64,000 nucleotides of DNA, from positions 1-64,000 of the forward strand of contig NW_025407830.1 in the NCBI RefSeq assembly GCF_003324165.1, written 5' to 3'. The DNA is from Naegleria lovaniensis. Taxonomy: Eukaryota > Heterolobosea > Eutetramitea > Acrasida > Naegleriidae. Position numbers and translations under genes: made by a program. The notes under the pieces were generated by a model. It did no database searches, was not told the DNA's origin, and saw nothing but the letters and a program-made list of their open reading frames with translations. This document shows, one piece after another, positions 33,716 to 44,054 of the stretch (its first letter is position 1; every line of letters starts with the position of its first letter).

Positions 33716-34432
33716 ATGCGCTCGTCTGTATGCAAAGTTTCCTCCTCATTGACTTGTATGTCTAAAAGAGTTCCGAGTTCAGTGTTGAAAAACAATTCCA
33801 TTCATTTCAAGAAGAAGAATATTTTGTCTTCGATCATTTACTCTTTACCATCCCATAGAAATTACAACACTATTACTTTTTATAATTTCGTTTCCAGAGA
33901 TGTCAATAATAACAAGATTGATTTTTCCAATTTGAAAGGAAAAGTTTCACTCGTGGCCATTGTGAATTTCAATCATCCGGAATATAAAAACTTTTTAAGG
34001 GAGTTGGCAGAGTTGAAAAGGAAGGAACATGGTTTGAGAAATTGTGGAACAGTTTCGAATGGTGATTTTGAATTGATTGTGTTGCCACGAAGTTCGATGG
34101 TGGAATCGAAAAGAGTGTCGTTGACAAGCGACAGCAGTCCTTTGAAACAATTTTTATCCAATTCCACAACAACAAGTAACAGCACGGATACTTCTGAAAT
34201 GACGACTCCTTCTCTCACCATTTTGAAAACCATTCTCAATGAAGAAGGATCCTATGTCAATAACGAAATGTTTAACTTCTTGGCCAATTATGGAAATTTC
34301 AAAACCATTGTCGAAGATTTTGAAAAATTTGTAGTCGACAAAGAAGGACGAGTAGTGTATCGAAGTGGTAATGATAGTCCATTGGATGAAGTGATTGAGG
34401 TCATTAAGAAGGAATTATTGAAAAGTAACTAG
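33716..34432 (+). CDS. Glutathione-peroxidase-like protein lacking the catalytic Cys/Sec
   Basis: 238 residues, single exon. A basic N-terminal segment (about 1-45) looks like a mitochondrial presequence. The fold then follows glutathione peroxidase: TFYNFVSRDVNNNKIDFSNL and LKGKVSLVAIVNF match the family start, and FEKFVVDKEGRVVYR with DEVIEVIKKELL matches its end. The active site does not match: where the family has VAS(C/U)GxT this protein has VNFNHPEY, and the family FPCNQF is here VLPRSSM. A roughly 45-residue Ser/Thr-rich insert replaces part of the middle. It is therefore probably not a peroxidase, but a thioredoxin-fold protein with a structural or binding role (inference). Confidence 0.65.
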   Translation: MRSSVCKVSSSLTCMSKRVPSSVLKNNSIHFKKKNILSSIIYSLPSHRNYNTITFYNFVSRDVNNNKIDFSNLKGKVSLVAIVNFNHPEYKNFLRELAELKRKEHGLRNCGTVSNGDFELIVLPRSSMVESKRVSLTSDSSPLKQFLSNSTTTSNSTDTSEMTTPSLTILKTILNEEGSYVNNEMFNFLANYGNFKTIVEDFEKFVVDKEGRVVYRSGNDSPLDEVIEVIKKELLKSN

Positions 34433-34563
34433 TGCTTAGATATTAATGTTCTCGATTGACATCCATCAAATATTAATTGTATTATAGAAAATCAATTTTG
34501 AATCTGTACATAAAATTGCCAATAGAGAATTCTTCAATATCAAACCATGATCATATCTAAATA

Positions 34564-35945
34564 TTATTTCCATATTGGATAAATTTTAACTCGCAAGTTT
34601 TGAGGCCTCACAGTAATACCACTCGAGAGTGTCACTCGATCCTTCTCATTCGACTCATCATTCAACAACTCAAATCGATAGAATTGTAAGAGTCGTGACA
34701 AGACCATACATGCCTCCATTTGAGCAAATTTAAATCCAATGCATTTTCTCAGAGACATTGAAAAGGGCATGAATGAAAAATCATGTTGTGCCTTATTTCG
34801 AAATTCCAAATCCATAAATCGCTCAGGATCGAATTTATAAGGATTAGGCCATAACTGTTCATCCATATGAATACCATAAATACATGCATCAATAAGACTT
34901 CCTTTTGGAATGAGCTTGTCTCCAATCATGACGTCTTTGGTTGGAGTTTTCAATACTGAAAAAACTGGAGGATGTCTTCGTAATGATTCTAAAATGATGG
35001 CATTGACATGATGGAGTTTTTCATAGTCGTCCGAAGTGGGAAATTGTTGATTGGGGAGGAGTGTTTCAATTTCTTTTCGAGCTTTTTCTTGAATATCAGG
35101 ATTCTTGGCAAGTTCGTATGTGACCCATAGCAATGTCGTAGAAGTTGTTTCTATGTAATTTCATGGTGATAAATTAAAATATGTAATTTGAATATTTGAA
35201 TAATTAATGAATGAATAAAAAAAATTATTTTGAAATTTTTACAAAATACTCACCTTCTCCAGCCAATGTGAAAATCAAGGCATTACTTTTCAATTCGAGA
35301 TTGCTCAAACTATTCTCTTCCATATTAGCTTTTACCATTAAACTCAAAATATCTCGTTTGGAAAAGGAGTCAAAATTTGTTTCCAATTCCTTCTTTCTCT
35401 GTTCAATGCATTGATCCAATACACGGTTCACTACTGAGACTGCATGGTCCATTCCACAATATTTCATTAGAGGTTTCTCCAATAGAGTTCTTGAAAAGAA
35501 TCTTCGAAGAATGATCAAGTTGAGTCCACTTCCGAAAATTTTGTCCACTGCGTCATGAAATTCTCGTCCTGATCGATCCAATTCATCGAAAACCCCAAAA
35601 CTAATTCCAATTTCCAAAGTAAAAGAGTGGAGCAAGGAAGGGAATTTTGAAAGGAGCAAAGAGAACTATGGGTGTATTGAAAGTGAAAAAAATTTAAATC
35701 AAAAGGTAGTTAATTAAATACATTTAAAATGATGATGATACTATTGATCTGTGTGGTACACACATACCTTGCCAAGTTCCTTTGATGTGTTTGGTTTTTT
35801 GATAATTCTTGAAAATCCGAAACGCAATCGTCAAAGGCAATGCAATGACCAATACTAATAATAAAACTACAAAGACAACAACAACAACCACTGGCAACCA
35901 TTCGAAAACACCACTTGTAGAAATTGATTGTAATTGCAACGACAT
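34564..35945 (-). pseudogene. Cytochrome P450, probably disrupted
   Basis: Pieces read on the minus strand: 35945-35768 (N-terminal membrane anchor, FVVLLLVLVIALPLTIAF), 35665-35254 and 35150-34564. The last two join cleanly (phase 1) across the I-helix motif, giving AGEETTST. The K-helix ESLRR and heme-binding loop FMPFSMSLRKCIGF are intact, so the C-terminal two thirds look normal. Between the first two pieces about 110 residues expected in a P450 (hinge, B-C region with its heme-contact Trp/Arg) are missing: only 102 bases separate them. The best donor there (GTATGT, phase 1) also disagrees with the only good acceptor (phase 0). Either an internal deletion made a pseudogene, or the anchor exon belongs elsewhere. 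Confidence 0.6.
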
Positions 35946-36322
35946 TGTTGTTGTGAACTTTTTTGTGACAATCTATTTCTTTTGATTGGATTTTCAATGG
36001 AAGTTATTTATGCGCATCCTCAACAAATGGAATCTCCCACACGAAAGGAGTTACACCTCAAGTTGCAACGGTTTCATGACTTGCAAGTTTTTTAAATATG
36101 GAAATAATCTATGATAAGATTTTGAAGCGTATTGTTGCCATGCTTACTGTAGAGGACACTAAAGAGTGACTCCAATATTCATGATCAATCCGTATTGAAT
36201 GATTTTCAAAATCCAAATCATTGTTCTTATCAAATCAATATGAATTGCTTTTAAATTTAGAACAATTAACTCTGTTTGGTATCACTTTTACAAAAAAAAT
36301 TTTTACTCCTCCAATACTGCTC

Positions 36323-37999
36323 ATGCTCGCGCTTACAAGCAAAATATCATCATTATCGGATGAAAGTGGTGCTGCTGAATCAACACATTCAGCATTAAAT
36401 ATCAATGATGTTGCTGAAATAGATGGTTTCTCTCTTCCGACAAGTTACAACAACAACAAGATCAATATAGCCTTCATTGATGATATAATTTTTGAAATTC
36501 TTCAATTCGTTGAATCATTGTTTATTGTTCAAGTTTGTATGAAAATTTCAAAACAATGGAGACAAGTATCATTTCAAATTCCTCTCTCAGTATCATTCGA
36601 ATCCCATCACTTCAAACACATTTCTATACCAATCAAAAATTTAGCTAATTGTGAATATTTGAAGAATTTGGCTTCTTTAACTCTATACACCAATAGAATT
36701 GACAGTGAAGGAGTCAAATATATGGCTTCGAGTGATTGTTTGAAGAATTTGACATCTTTAAATCTAGGCCATGATGGAATTGGCAATGAAGGTGTTCAAT
36801 ATATTGCTACGAGTGAATATTTGAAGAATTTAACTTCTTTAAATCTATACAGCAATGAAATTGGTATTGAAGGAGTCAAGTACATTTCCACAAGCGAATT
36901 CTTGAAGAATTTGACTTGTTTGAATCTGGAAAACAATGAAATTGGCAATGAAGGCGTTCAATATATTGCCACGAGTGAGTACTTGAAGAATTTGACTTCT
37001 TTAAATCTATGTAGAAATGGAATTGGCAGTGAAGGTGTCAAATACATTGCTTCGAGCGAAAGTTTGAAGAAATTGACTTCTTTGAATCTGGATATCAATA
37101 GAATTGGTAGTGAAGGTGCCAAATATATTTCTACAAGTGATTGTTTGAAGAATTTGACTTCTTTAACCATACACAGCAATGCAATTGGTAATGAAGGAGC
37201 GAAACATATTTCTACGAGCGAATGCTTGAAGAATTTGACTTGTTTGGGTTTGGACTATTGTCAAATAGGCAGCGATGGAATCAAATATATTACTACGAGT
37301 GAATGTTTAAAGAAATTATCTCAATTGAATCTGCATGGCAATAGAATTGGCTGTGAAGGCATAAAATATATTGCCACAAGCGATTACTTGAAGAATTTGA
37401 TGTCTTTGGACCTCTATGGCAATGGAATTCGCGATGAAGGAGTCAAATATATTACCACAAGTGACTGTTTGAAGAATATTACTTCTTTGAAGCTATGTAA
37501 CAATGGAATTGGCAGTGAAGGAGCTAAATATATTGCTTCAAGTGAGTGTTTGAAGAATCTAACTTATTTGGATCTGGAGGACAATCAAATTGGCAGTGAA
37601 GGAGTCAAATATATTTCTACAAGCGATTGTTTGAAGAAATTAACTTCTTTGAATCTATGCAGCAATGGAATTTGCAATGAAGGTGTCAAATATATTGCTT
37701 CGAGCGAAAGTTTGAAGAAATTGACTTCTTTGAATCTGGATATCAATAGAATTGGAAGTGAAGGTGCCAAATATATTTCCACGAGTGAATGTTTGAAGAA
37801 TTTAACTTCTTTGAATATGTGCAACAATCAAATAGGCAGTGAAGGAGTCAAATACATTGCCACGAGTGATTGTTTGAAGAATTTGATTTCTTTGAATCTG
37901 GTTGGCAATGGAATTGGTCGTGAAGGAATCACATATATTGCTGCGAGCGAATGGTTGAAGAATTTGACTTCGTTGGATCTGAGGCACAATAAAAATTGA
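36323..37999 (+). CDS. F-box / leucine-rich-repeat protein
   Basis: 558 residues. The frame is open from 36221, but I place the start at MLALTSK because the paralogue at 60826-62019 begins at the matching ATG (MLAPNSK). An F-box-like segment (FIDDIIFEILQFVESLFIVQ, then CMKISKQWRQV) lies near residues 50-90. About seventeen 24-residue repeats follow, of the form LKNLTSLNLxxNxIGxEGVKYIATSEC, a ribonuclease-inhibitor-like LRR solenoid. In SCF ubiquitin ligases such proteins bind SKP1 by the F-box and the substrate by the repeats. Several repeats are nearly identical at DNA level, for example 37046-37135 and 37706-37795, suggesting recent internal duplication. Confidence 0.85.
   Translation: MLALTSKISSLSDESGAAESTHSALNINDVAEIDGFSLPTSYNNNKINIAFIDDIIFEILQFVESLFIVQVCMKISKQWRQVSFQIPLSVSFESHHFKHISIPIKNLANCEYLKNLASLTLYTNRIDSEGVKYMASSDCLKNLTSLNLGHDGIGNEGVQYIATSEYLKNLTSLNLYSNEIGIEGVKYISTSEFLKNLTCLNLENNEIGNEGVQYIATSEYLKNLTSLNLCRNGIGSEGVKYIASSESLKKLTSLNLDINRIGSEGAKYISTSDCLKNLTSLTIHSNAIGNEGAKHISTSECLKNLTCLGLDYCQIGSDGIKYITTSECLKKLSQLNLHGNRIGCEGIKYIATSDYLKNLMSLDLYGNGIRDEGVKYITTSDCLKNITSLKLCNNGIGSEGAKYIASSECLKNLTYLDLEDNQIGSEGVKYISTSDCLKKLTSLNLCSNGICNEGVKYIASSESLKKLTSLNLDINRIGSEGAKYISTSECLKNLTSLNMCNNQIGSEGVKYIATSDCLKNLISLNLVGNGIGREGITYIAASEWLKNLTSLDLRHNKN
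36660..37995 (+). repeat. 72-bp tandem LRR-coding repeats
   Basis: About seventeen 72-base units, each coding one 24-residue leucine-rich repeat. Recurring words are TTGAAGAATTTGACTTCTTT and GTCAAATATATT. Units near 37046 and 37706 share the same unusual LKKLTSLNLDINRIGSEG version, the mark of unequal exchange or segment copying. Confidence 0.85.
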
Positions 38000-38252
38000 T
38001 AATGGAGGTGTTGAATAATTACCTTAGTTGATAAAAATTGTCAACAAAACAATCCCGAATTTGAACATAAATCCAACCGATGTAGAGTGATGATATGAAT
38101 AGTCTTATCTTTAAATACAATTCAGCAACTCTCACAAACGATACATCTTCATGTATCCATCATAACGATCACATAGTGTTGGTTATTTATCATCAAATAA
38201 TTCATGGTTGTTCTCTTCACCACCACACTCATAGTCACACACGTTGATTCAG

Positions 38253-39731
38253 CTAGGGCTCTCGGAGCTCCTGACTTGTCTCTGATTTTTGATAGTCTGC
38301 TACAATTTCATGGCTTCTCTTTTTCGAATAAATAAACAAACTAATGAAAATTCCACTCATGAATAGCCAAGTCAATCCCAAAGTAAAATAAGGGAAAGTA
38401 TATTCCACAGCCATATAAGCCAGCACCCAATAAGGAGCACCAATGAGTTGCAGCATGACAGAATCGGAATAGAGAACAACCATCAACACAATATACAAAA
38501 GTAAAAGAAATAGAGCAATAACCGCTCGTATGGTATAACCGGTGACACATATACACCTTTTTTTGCTACTCAACGATCCATCCAACAGAGGAAGAGACAA
38601 TTCTAGACAATTAATACGAGGGATCAACACAAACAAACTAACTCCAAACCATACAAACAAGCTAATGAGAGACAACACAATTCCAAGACCAATCCACAAG
38701 TCATTGTTCTCAGCAGTACATACATCTCTTGTTTGCCAAATCATTCTTGACCAATAACACAAAATGTGAGTATAGAAATTGCCACCCTGCTGACAGTTTG
38801 TTAAAATGACAATTCCTGATCCATTTAAGGTCCATTCATAATGTGCTTTAAAACCATGAATATCTCCTCCATGGTAATAGGATACAGGTCCTTCTCTATT
38901 TTGTGTCATCCATAATCCCAAGCCCACAGAAAGATTTCTGAATGGATTTTCCCTAACAACTGACACAGGAGTCAACATTTCTTGAATGAGAGATTCATTG
39001 AGAATCGTTTGCTCTTTTCTCATAAAAGTAAGTGGCATCTTTACAGCATCTACAATAGGAAGGTAAATTCCACCAGACCCTCTTTCTAATGGAACGAACA
39101 GTGGCATTGGTGCTCTATACACAGTGTATCCAACAGAATAATTGCTGTTAGGATCGTTTACATCAGTTTCAAACTTGTAGGTTGCAACATTCATTCCTAG
39201 TGGTTTTAACACCTGTTCTTGAACATAGTCACCAAAGGATTGATTGGTCACATCCTCAATCATCATTTGGAGAAGAATGTAACCATGGCTAGAGTACATA
39301 AATATTTCCTTGTTTGGATCAATTACTAGACGCACGTTATCTTTTTTCAACAATTGACTAGTTGTTGGAAGTGGTACACCTTCAACAGGATTATAAGGCA
39401 TGATACCGAGTGATATAATTCCTGAAGTATGAGCCAACAAACGTCTAATGGTAACACCCTCATTGGACCATCCAGGATTATAAGGTGGTGGAAGAGTATA
39501 CGAATGCATGTGTTTTTGTATGGGATCATCCAATTGTATGAGCCCTTTCTGTACAAGTGTCATGACACCCCAAGCAGTAAAAGTCTTTGATAAGGAGCCT
39601 ACTTTGAACAACGTGTTTTCATCGAATACTGCTCGTCCAGAGAAGCCAAATGTCTTCATATATTGGACTTGGCTCTCCGAGATGATTGCAATGGCGACTC
39701 CAGGAAGATTAGAGGACATACCTTTTAGCAC
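38253..39731 (-). CDS. Beta-lactamase-related serine hydrolase with C-terminal membrane segments
   Basis: At most 492 residues. The fold is the class C beta-lactamase/penicillin-binding protein family (LACTB-like, esterase or peptidase). The SxxK nucleophile is in VGSLSKTFTAW, the tyrosine motif is probably MYSSHGY, and YYHGGDIHGF supplies the HxG triad. The C-terminal about 150 residues hold four hydrophobic segments (ILTN... then GLGIVLSLISLFVWFGVSLF and three more), so the enzyme is membrane-bound. The 5' end is odd: the Met codon of MSSNLPGV lies inside the outermost bases of the 1,182-bp inverted element (39712-40893), and there is no signal peptide. The gene may have lost its original N-terminus to that insertion. 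Confidence 0.75.
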   Translation of the reverse strand: MLKGMSSNLPGVAIAIISESQVQYMKTFGFSGRAVFDENTLFKVGSLSKTFTAWGVMTLVQKGLIQLDDPIQKHMHSYTLPPPYNPGWSNEGVTIRRLLAHTSGIISLGIMPYNPVEGVPLPTTSQLLKKDNVRLVIDPNKEIFMYSSHGYILLQMMIEDVTNQSFGDYVQEQVLKPLGMNVATYKFETDVNDPNSNYSVGYTVYRAPMPLFVPLERGSGGIYLPIVDAVKMPLTFMRKEQTILNESLIQEMLTPVSVVRENPFRNLSVGLGLWMTQNREGPVSYYHGGDIHGFKAHYEWTLNGSGIVILTNCQQGGNFYTHILCYWSRMIWQTRDVCTAENNDLWIGLGIVLSLISLFVWFGVSLFVLIPRINCLELSLPLLDGSLSSKKRCICVTGYTIRAVIALFLLLLYIVLMVVLYSDSVMLQLIGAPYWVLAYMAVEYTFPYFTLGLTWLFMSGIFISLFIYSKKRSHEIVADYQKSETSQELREP

Positions 39732-40893
39732 CTTACACCTTACACTTTAGTGCCGTTTGCAATGGCACGTAGTCCCAAAAAGGAGATACAAATAGCACTT
39801 AACACTGGAGTGCCAAATGCAAACAGCACCTGACACTTGAGTGCCGAGTGTCATCAGCACCTGTATATTTTTTAATTTATTTAAATATTATTTTGAAATT
39901 ACAAACCTCCGTCTTCACGGTTGTGAGCAACGGGCCTCAAAATTCTCTTCACTACACAATCATCATCGAGTATCACGAACGCAATTTTTGGACAATTCGT
40001 CTGACAACGACAATACCAAATGATCATCTACGAAATTTAGTTTATGGAGGGAAGAATAGACTCACGCTCATTTTCTAAGGTGAAGCGTTGTGAGGCAGTG
40101 GTTCAAATAATGTTCCACCGTTCAGCACCTGTTTTCTGAGTTGATGTTGCGCCATACAACACGGCGTTGAAAGAGATTGAGATGAAGTTGTCGAACAGGA
40201 TGTCAGAGCTTGCTGAATGAACTTGAGAGACGATTTATGTTGAGGAAAAACACTTGCAGTACAGGAAAACATTTTCATTTGGTTCAACAGGGGAGTGAAA
40301 CTTGCCAGCTTTTCTTCATAGTGACATGTACTTTTGTTCAATTGTTACAAAAACGGTGAGAAGAACAAGAGAATGGTGCTCAACACTGTTGTTGGCTGAT
40401 GTAATCGAATTTGAGTGATTTGGGAATGACGGTAACAGCAAAAGTCAAGCTGAAGCAATCAGAAGGGTACAATTAAGGGAACTGGAATCACTTTTTGTTT
40501 CGTAGTCATACTTCTTAACGGCTGAGTCTATCATCGTGAATGAAAGGAACATATCATCTTTTGTGCCTCCTAACTCCTTTCATACGAAGGTCCAAGCTAA
40601 CATACGTAAGGAAAGTAGATGCATGAGATTAAATCATGCTTTTTTTTTTGTTTGATAGATTCGTTATTGACCTTTTTATATGAACACGAAGTAGAATGGT
40701 TAGGTTCACAAACTAGTACCTCCATTTCAATCAACATCCATTTCGCACCTTACACTCAAGTGTCAAATACAAATAGCACCTTACACTCAAGTGTCAAATA
40801 CAAATCACACTTCATTCATTTGGCACTCAAGTGTCAAATGCAAACAGCACTGACACTAAGTGTAAGGTGTAAGGTGCCAAAATATAACAACTC
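39712..40893 (+). mobile_element. Non-autonomous DNA-transposon-like element, left copy
   Basis: The ends of the unit are themselves inverted: TTTTAGCACCTTACACCTTA near 39723 and its near complement TAAGGTGTAAGGTGCCAAAA near 40863-40882. Each end has a subterminal array of 10-bp palindromes CACTNNAGTG (39743, 39803, 39834; 40753, 40784, 40824, and a shorter one at 40854) at about 30-bp steps, like transposase-binding arrays. The interior codes for no transposase. An 88-codon frame (40341-40075) without an ATG start is unconvincing. Family unknown. Confidence 0.65.
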
Positions 40894-41690
40894 AACAAAC
40901 ATCCATAATAACAGAGAAGAAAGAAAAGATGCACTTAACTTTGAATACATGAAGAACATGAACAAACAGCTCCACAAAAAGCAACTCACAACCCACAAAC
41001 AACAAATACCAAAAGAACTCCAATGCAGGATCCAATCACAACTATGGAAAAAAGGGTAACTCAAACACCAACAATGGCAAAAAAGGAAATTATTCCAATA
41101 ACTTGAGACTCCAAGTCCCAATCCAAACAATGACTTCCAAGGAGGTCGAGTCTCCATCTCAAGAATTGGGAACCACCCAAAAAGTCCTCACATGGATCAG
41201 AGATGGAGTTCCAATCATTTCCGACCCAACCAAATGGAAGAACTTTGGCAGAAACACCATCTCAGGACCCATTTAAACAGCTTGGACAGACCAAGAAATA
41301 GATTTGGACTCGTTCAAAATGGAATCCCTCAGCCAGATTATCAAGATCCTTACTCTTGGAATGCATGCTTGCAAAATAGACCTATCGAAAGGTTATTCTC
41401 GCATACCTATCCATCCCAACTCGAGACGTCTCTTGGGCTTCGTCTGGAAAGGAGAATTCTACCAATTCAATGTCCTCCCATTCGGACTATCCAACGCCCC
41501 ACTTTTATTCACAAAAATCATGAAACAAATAGTGAAGAAGTTGAGAGAAAAGGGTTGGATAATATTCATATACATCGACGATATATTAATCCTCAGCCTG
41601 GAAGGCCCAGAAATGTGTCAATCAATAACGAACCAAGTAATTCAAGATTTGAACTCTCTCGGTTTCCTTATCCAACCCAACAATATTTCA
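40894..41690 (+). mobile_element. DIRS-like retrotransposon fragment (fossil)
   Basis: A remnant of a DIRS-type (tyrosine-recombinase) retrotransposon. The reverse-transcriptase core at about 41304-41690 is recognisable by CKIDLSKGYSRIPIHP, LPFGLSNAPLLFTKIM and the catalytic YIDDILIL motif. The DIRS assignment rests on the FVWKGEFYQFNVLPFG wording typical of that group. It is incomplete at both ends, bounded by the left inverted element and by a protein-kinase gene piece on the other strand, and looks broken. No recombinase or terminal repeats are seen. Confidence 0.65.
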
Positions 41691-42590
41691 TAAATTTCAC
41701 AGCAATATCCTTTCCAATCGAATTGTCATAAACTTTATAGACATGACCAAATCCTCCTCGAGCTATAAATGAATATTGGTTTGGATACTTTTCATCTAAA
41801 TACGTTTCATATTCATATCGGTCATTGTCTTTAATGGAGGAAACAACATCTAACGCTATGCTATCTTGAACTTGTTTTCTTGGAACATGACAAGTGACAA
41901 CAATTTGTCTTTTCATCATATTTTTCTGAATACTTAATACTTTGATTCGTTTTCCTTTTCTGGTCCAGTCACAAAGCTCTGGACAAACTTCGACCTTGAA
42001 TTTTGCTTTTCTTTCCACCATATCAACATATGTAATCTTGATGGGTGGCAATTCTTGATTTGATAATGCCGCATGATATACATCCTCAACAAGTTCCAAA
42101 TATAATGACAGTCCCAATACTTGATTTTGTTGTAATAATTTTTCCTCATTATATGCAATTTCATAGTTTGATAGAACATTCAAAATCACACAATTAGACT
42201 TCTCTTTAGAAAGTATTTCAAGACTTCATATTGAATTCACCAAATGAACAATTCTTCTCATTGACCTCAGTGGTTTGAAGAAGTTTCAAAATTTGAATGA
42301 TTGGTTTGTATATGATAGTTCCAGAGTCTTCTAACGTGAGAAAATAAGAACATGTATCAGCAGTGGTGGATGTTGAATATGGTTGACAAGACTTTTCATT
42401 TAGATCCAACTTTGTTGCATTACGTACATCTCCCACTACTACAGGACATTGAAATGTATCGTACGTAGTTACAAAATTCTCCTTAGTAGATTGGTGGCTT
42501 GCTTGCTCTTGATACGCTGTTGGAGCTGGAGGACTTGTTTCTTTGAGAAACTTTGGAGATGATAAAGTGTCATTCAACCTTGGATGTTGT
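41690..42590 (-). pseudogene. Protein kinase gene remnant (linker and N-lobe)
   Basis: Minus-strand reading gives a Ser/Pro/Thr-rich linker (SPKFLKETSPPAPTAYQEQA), a helical region (LLQQNQVLGLSLYLELVEDV) and the start of a protein kinase N-lobe: glycine loop ARGGFGHVYKV and the VAIK-type lysine in IAVKFMKY. It ends abruptly against the DIRS-like fragment, so the rest of the kinase, including catalytic HRD and DFG, is absent. One frame change lies near 42215. It reads on in the same direction and frame from the SAM/papain-like remnant upstream, so both may once have been one gene. Confidence 0.6.
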
Positions 42591-44054
42591 CAACCACATT
42601 GAGCTTCCAACACAAAATCTTGTCCCACAACAGTCATGTTAACATTGTCCATTTGGTCCTGAGCTGGGTTGAATGGGCATAAACAAATGCTTTCCGATTC
42701 CATTAATGGTTTACATGTTTCGCGATATGCAATGTCGTTTCTACTTTTCTCACTTTGATATTTCAAAAAGCCCTATCAAATCCTTTCAAAAAAGCATAAT
42801 CTTGTGAAGATGTGAAAAGAGGATGAACAGTTATGGCAAATTTCACAAATTCATCCAATTCCTTGTGAAGTTTGAAATAAAATTTGGAATTGATTTCAAT
42901 TTTCTTTCTCATGTTTTGAATTAATTGAAGTGTGTCCTTGTCTGTGGTTATGACATTTGAATCCAATAACACTTTCTTCAATTCCTTGTCAACTTTGTAA
43001 ACGTGCTCACCAGCTCCACGTTGTTTCATTTTCCCCAAATACTTTTTAGTTTTGGCATCAATGTTGTGTTCAAATTCAATTGTCATATTCAATGCTTCAA
43101 TGGCAGCTTCAGTGAAATGTTGACAAAACGAAACAGTTTTTGTTCCATTCCATTCAGCACAAAGCTTGGCAAGAGCTTTAAGTTTTTGATTGCCCCTCTC
43201 AGTTCCCTTAATTTCACTAATAGTAGCACCAACACAGCAGAAGATCGCTGTCTAACGGTAGCAAGAGATTTGTCACCCCATTCCAAATACCAAGGACCAA
43301 CAATCAATGCCGAGTGAAACTACAGCATCCAGTTTCAACAACATTTCTCGTATATTAAACTACTTCCACTTACCATTCCATCGGTCAATCCAGTAATAGA
43401 TCCAAATTTTCTAACGAATCTATGTTGTGTAGCTTCGCTCAATTCAGTGATAACAAGTGTTACTTTCATCTTGGACTCGTGGTCTATTCCTTGCCTTGTT
43501 TCCGTCTTGTAGCTCTCGATACGTGGATTCAAATATTCATACATGAATCTGTTAGGGAATGTTAAATTCTGACAAATGGTTGACTTGGATTTTGAGTTGT
43601 TGTGTATAGATGTTTTTGAAATGAAATCCAACTTGTGCATACAAAATTCAAAAGCGTGCTTTTGTTTGGCACTGAATTGATTCTCATCCCATGAAGGGCA
43701 TGGAAAAACTACTGAATCTTCGCTTTTCATTGATTCATTCATTATATCAATAGCCATTTCATGAAAATTGGTGTCGAGACATTTGGCTTGAAATTCTTTC
43801 AAAGCAGCAACTTTTTTGACAATAGAATTAGCAAAACCCACTGGTACACCCAAACGTTTAAAGTCGTCGAGAGTCATTGAGTTTTCAATACTATTTTGTT
43901 CATCGAATGAAATAATTAATTTGGCAAATTTTTGATGTAAATACAAGAAGAGCAACATACTTTCATGAACTTTTTTGTCTGTAATTTTTTGATTGGTCAA
44001 GAATTGAAGAACAACAGAGGTATCCCATTCCGAGAGGAATATTGTCAATAACAT
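42590..44054 (-). pseudogene. Decayed paralogue of the SAM / papain-like gene
   Basis: Homologous along its length to the intact gene at 9934-11593. Exon 1 44054-43961, intron 43960-43891, then 43890-43396 to the second donor. The first intron sits at the same place and phase as in the intact copy, and the second splice site (ATG|GTAAGT ... TAG|TTTCAC) is kept. Decay is visible: a frame change near 43235-43250 (after RQRSSAV), another near 42775 (after FDRAF), and TGA in place of the Trp codon of CGW near 42595. The region of the NCQHF Cys motif is shortened to SFCQHF. The SAM domain (LSEWDTSVVLQFLTNQKITD) is also shortened. Probably non-functional. Confidence 0.75.

Noticed and set aside
33716-34432. 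GPx-like gene as a selenoprotein
   Set aside because: No in-frame TGA at the active site; the position is occupied by ordinary non-redox residues.
40075-40341. 88-codon frame in each inverted element (also 45449-45715)
   Set aside because: No ATG start, no recognised domain, and identical only because the elements are copies.
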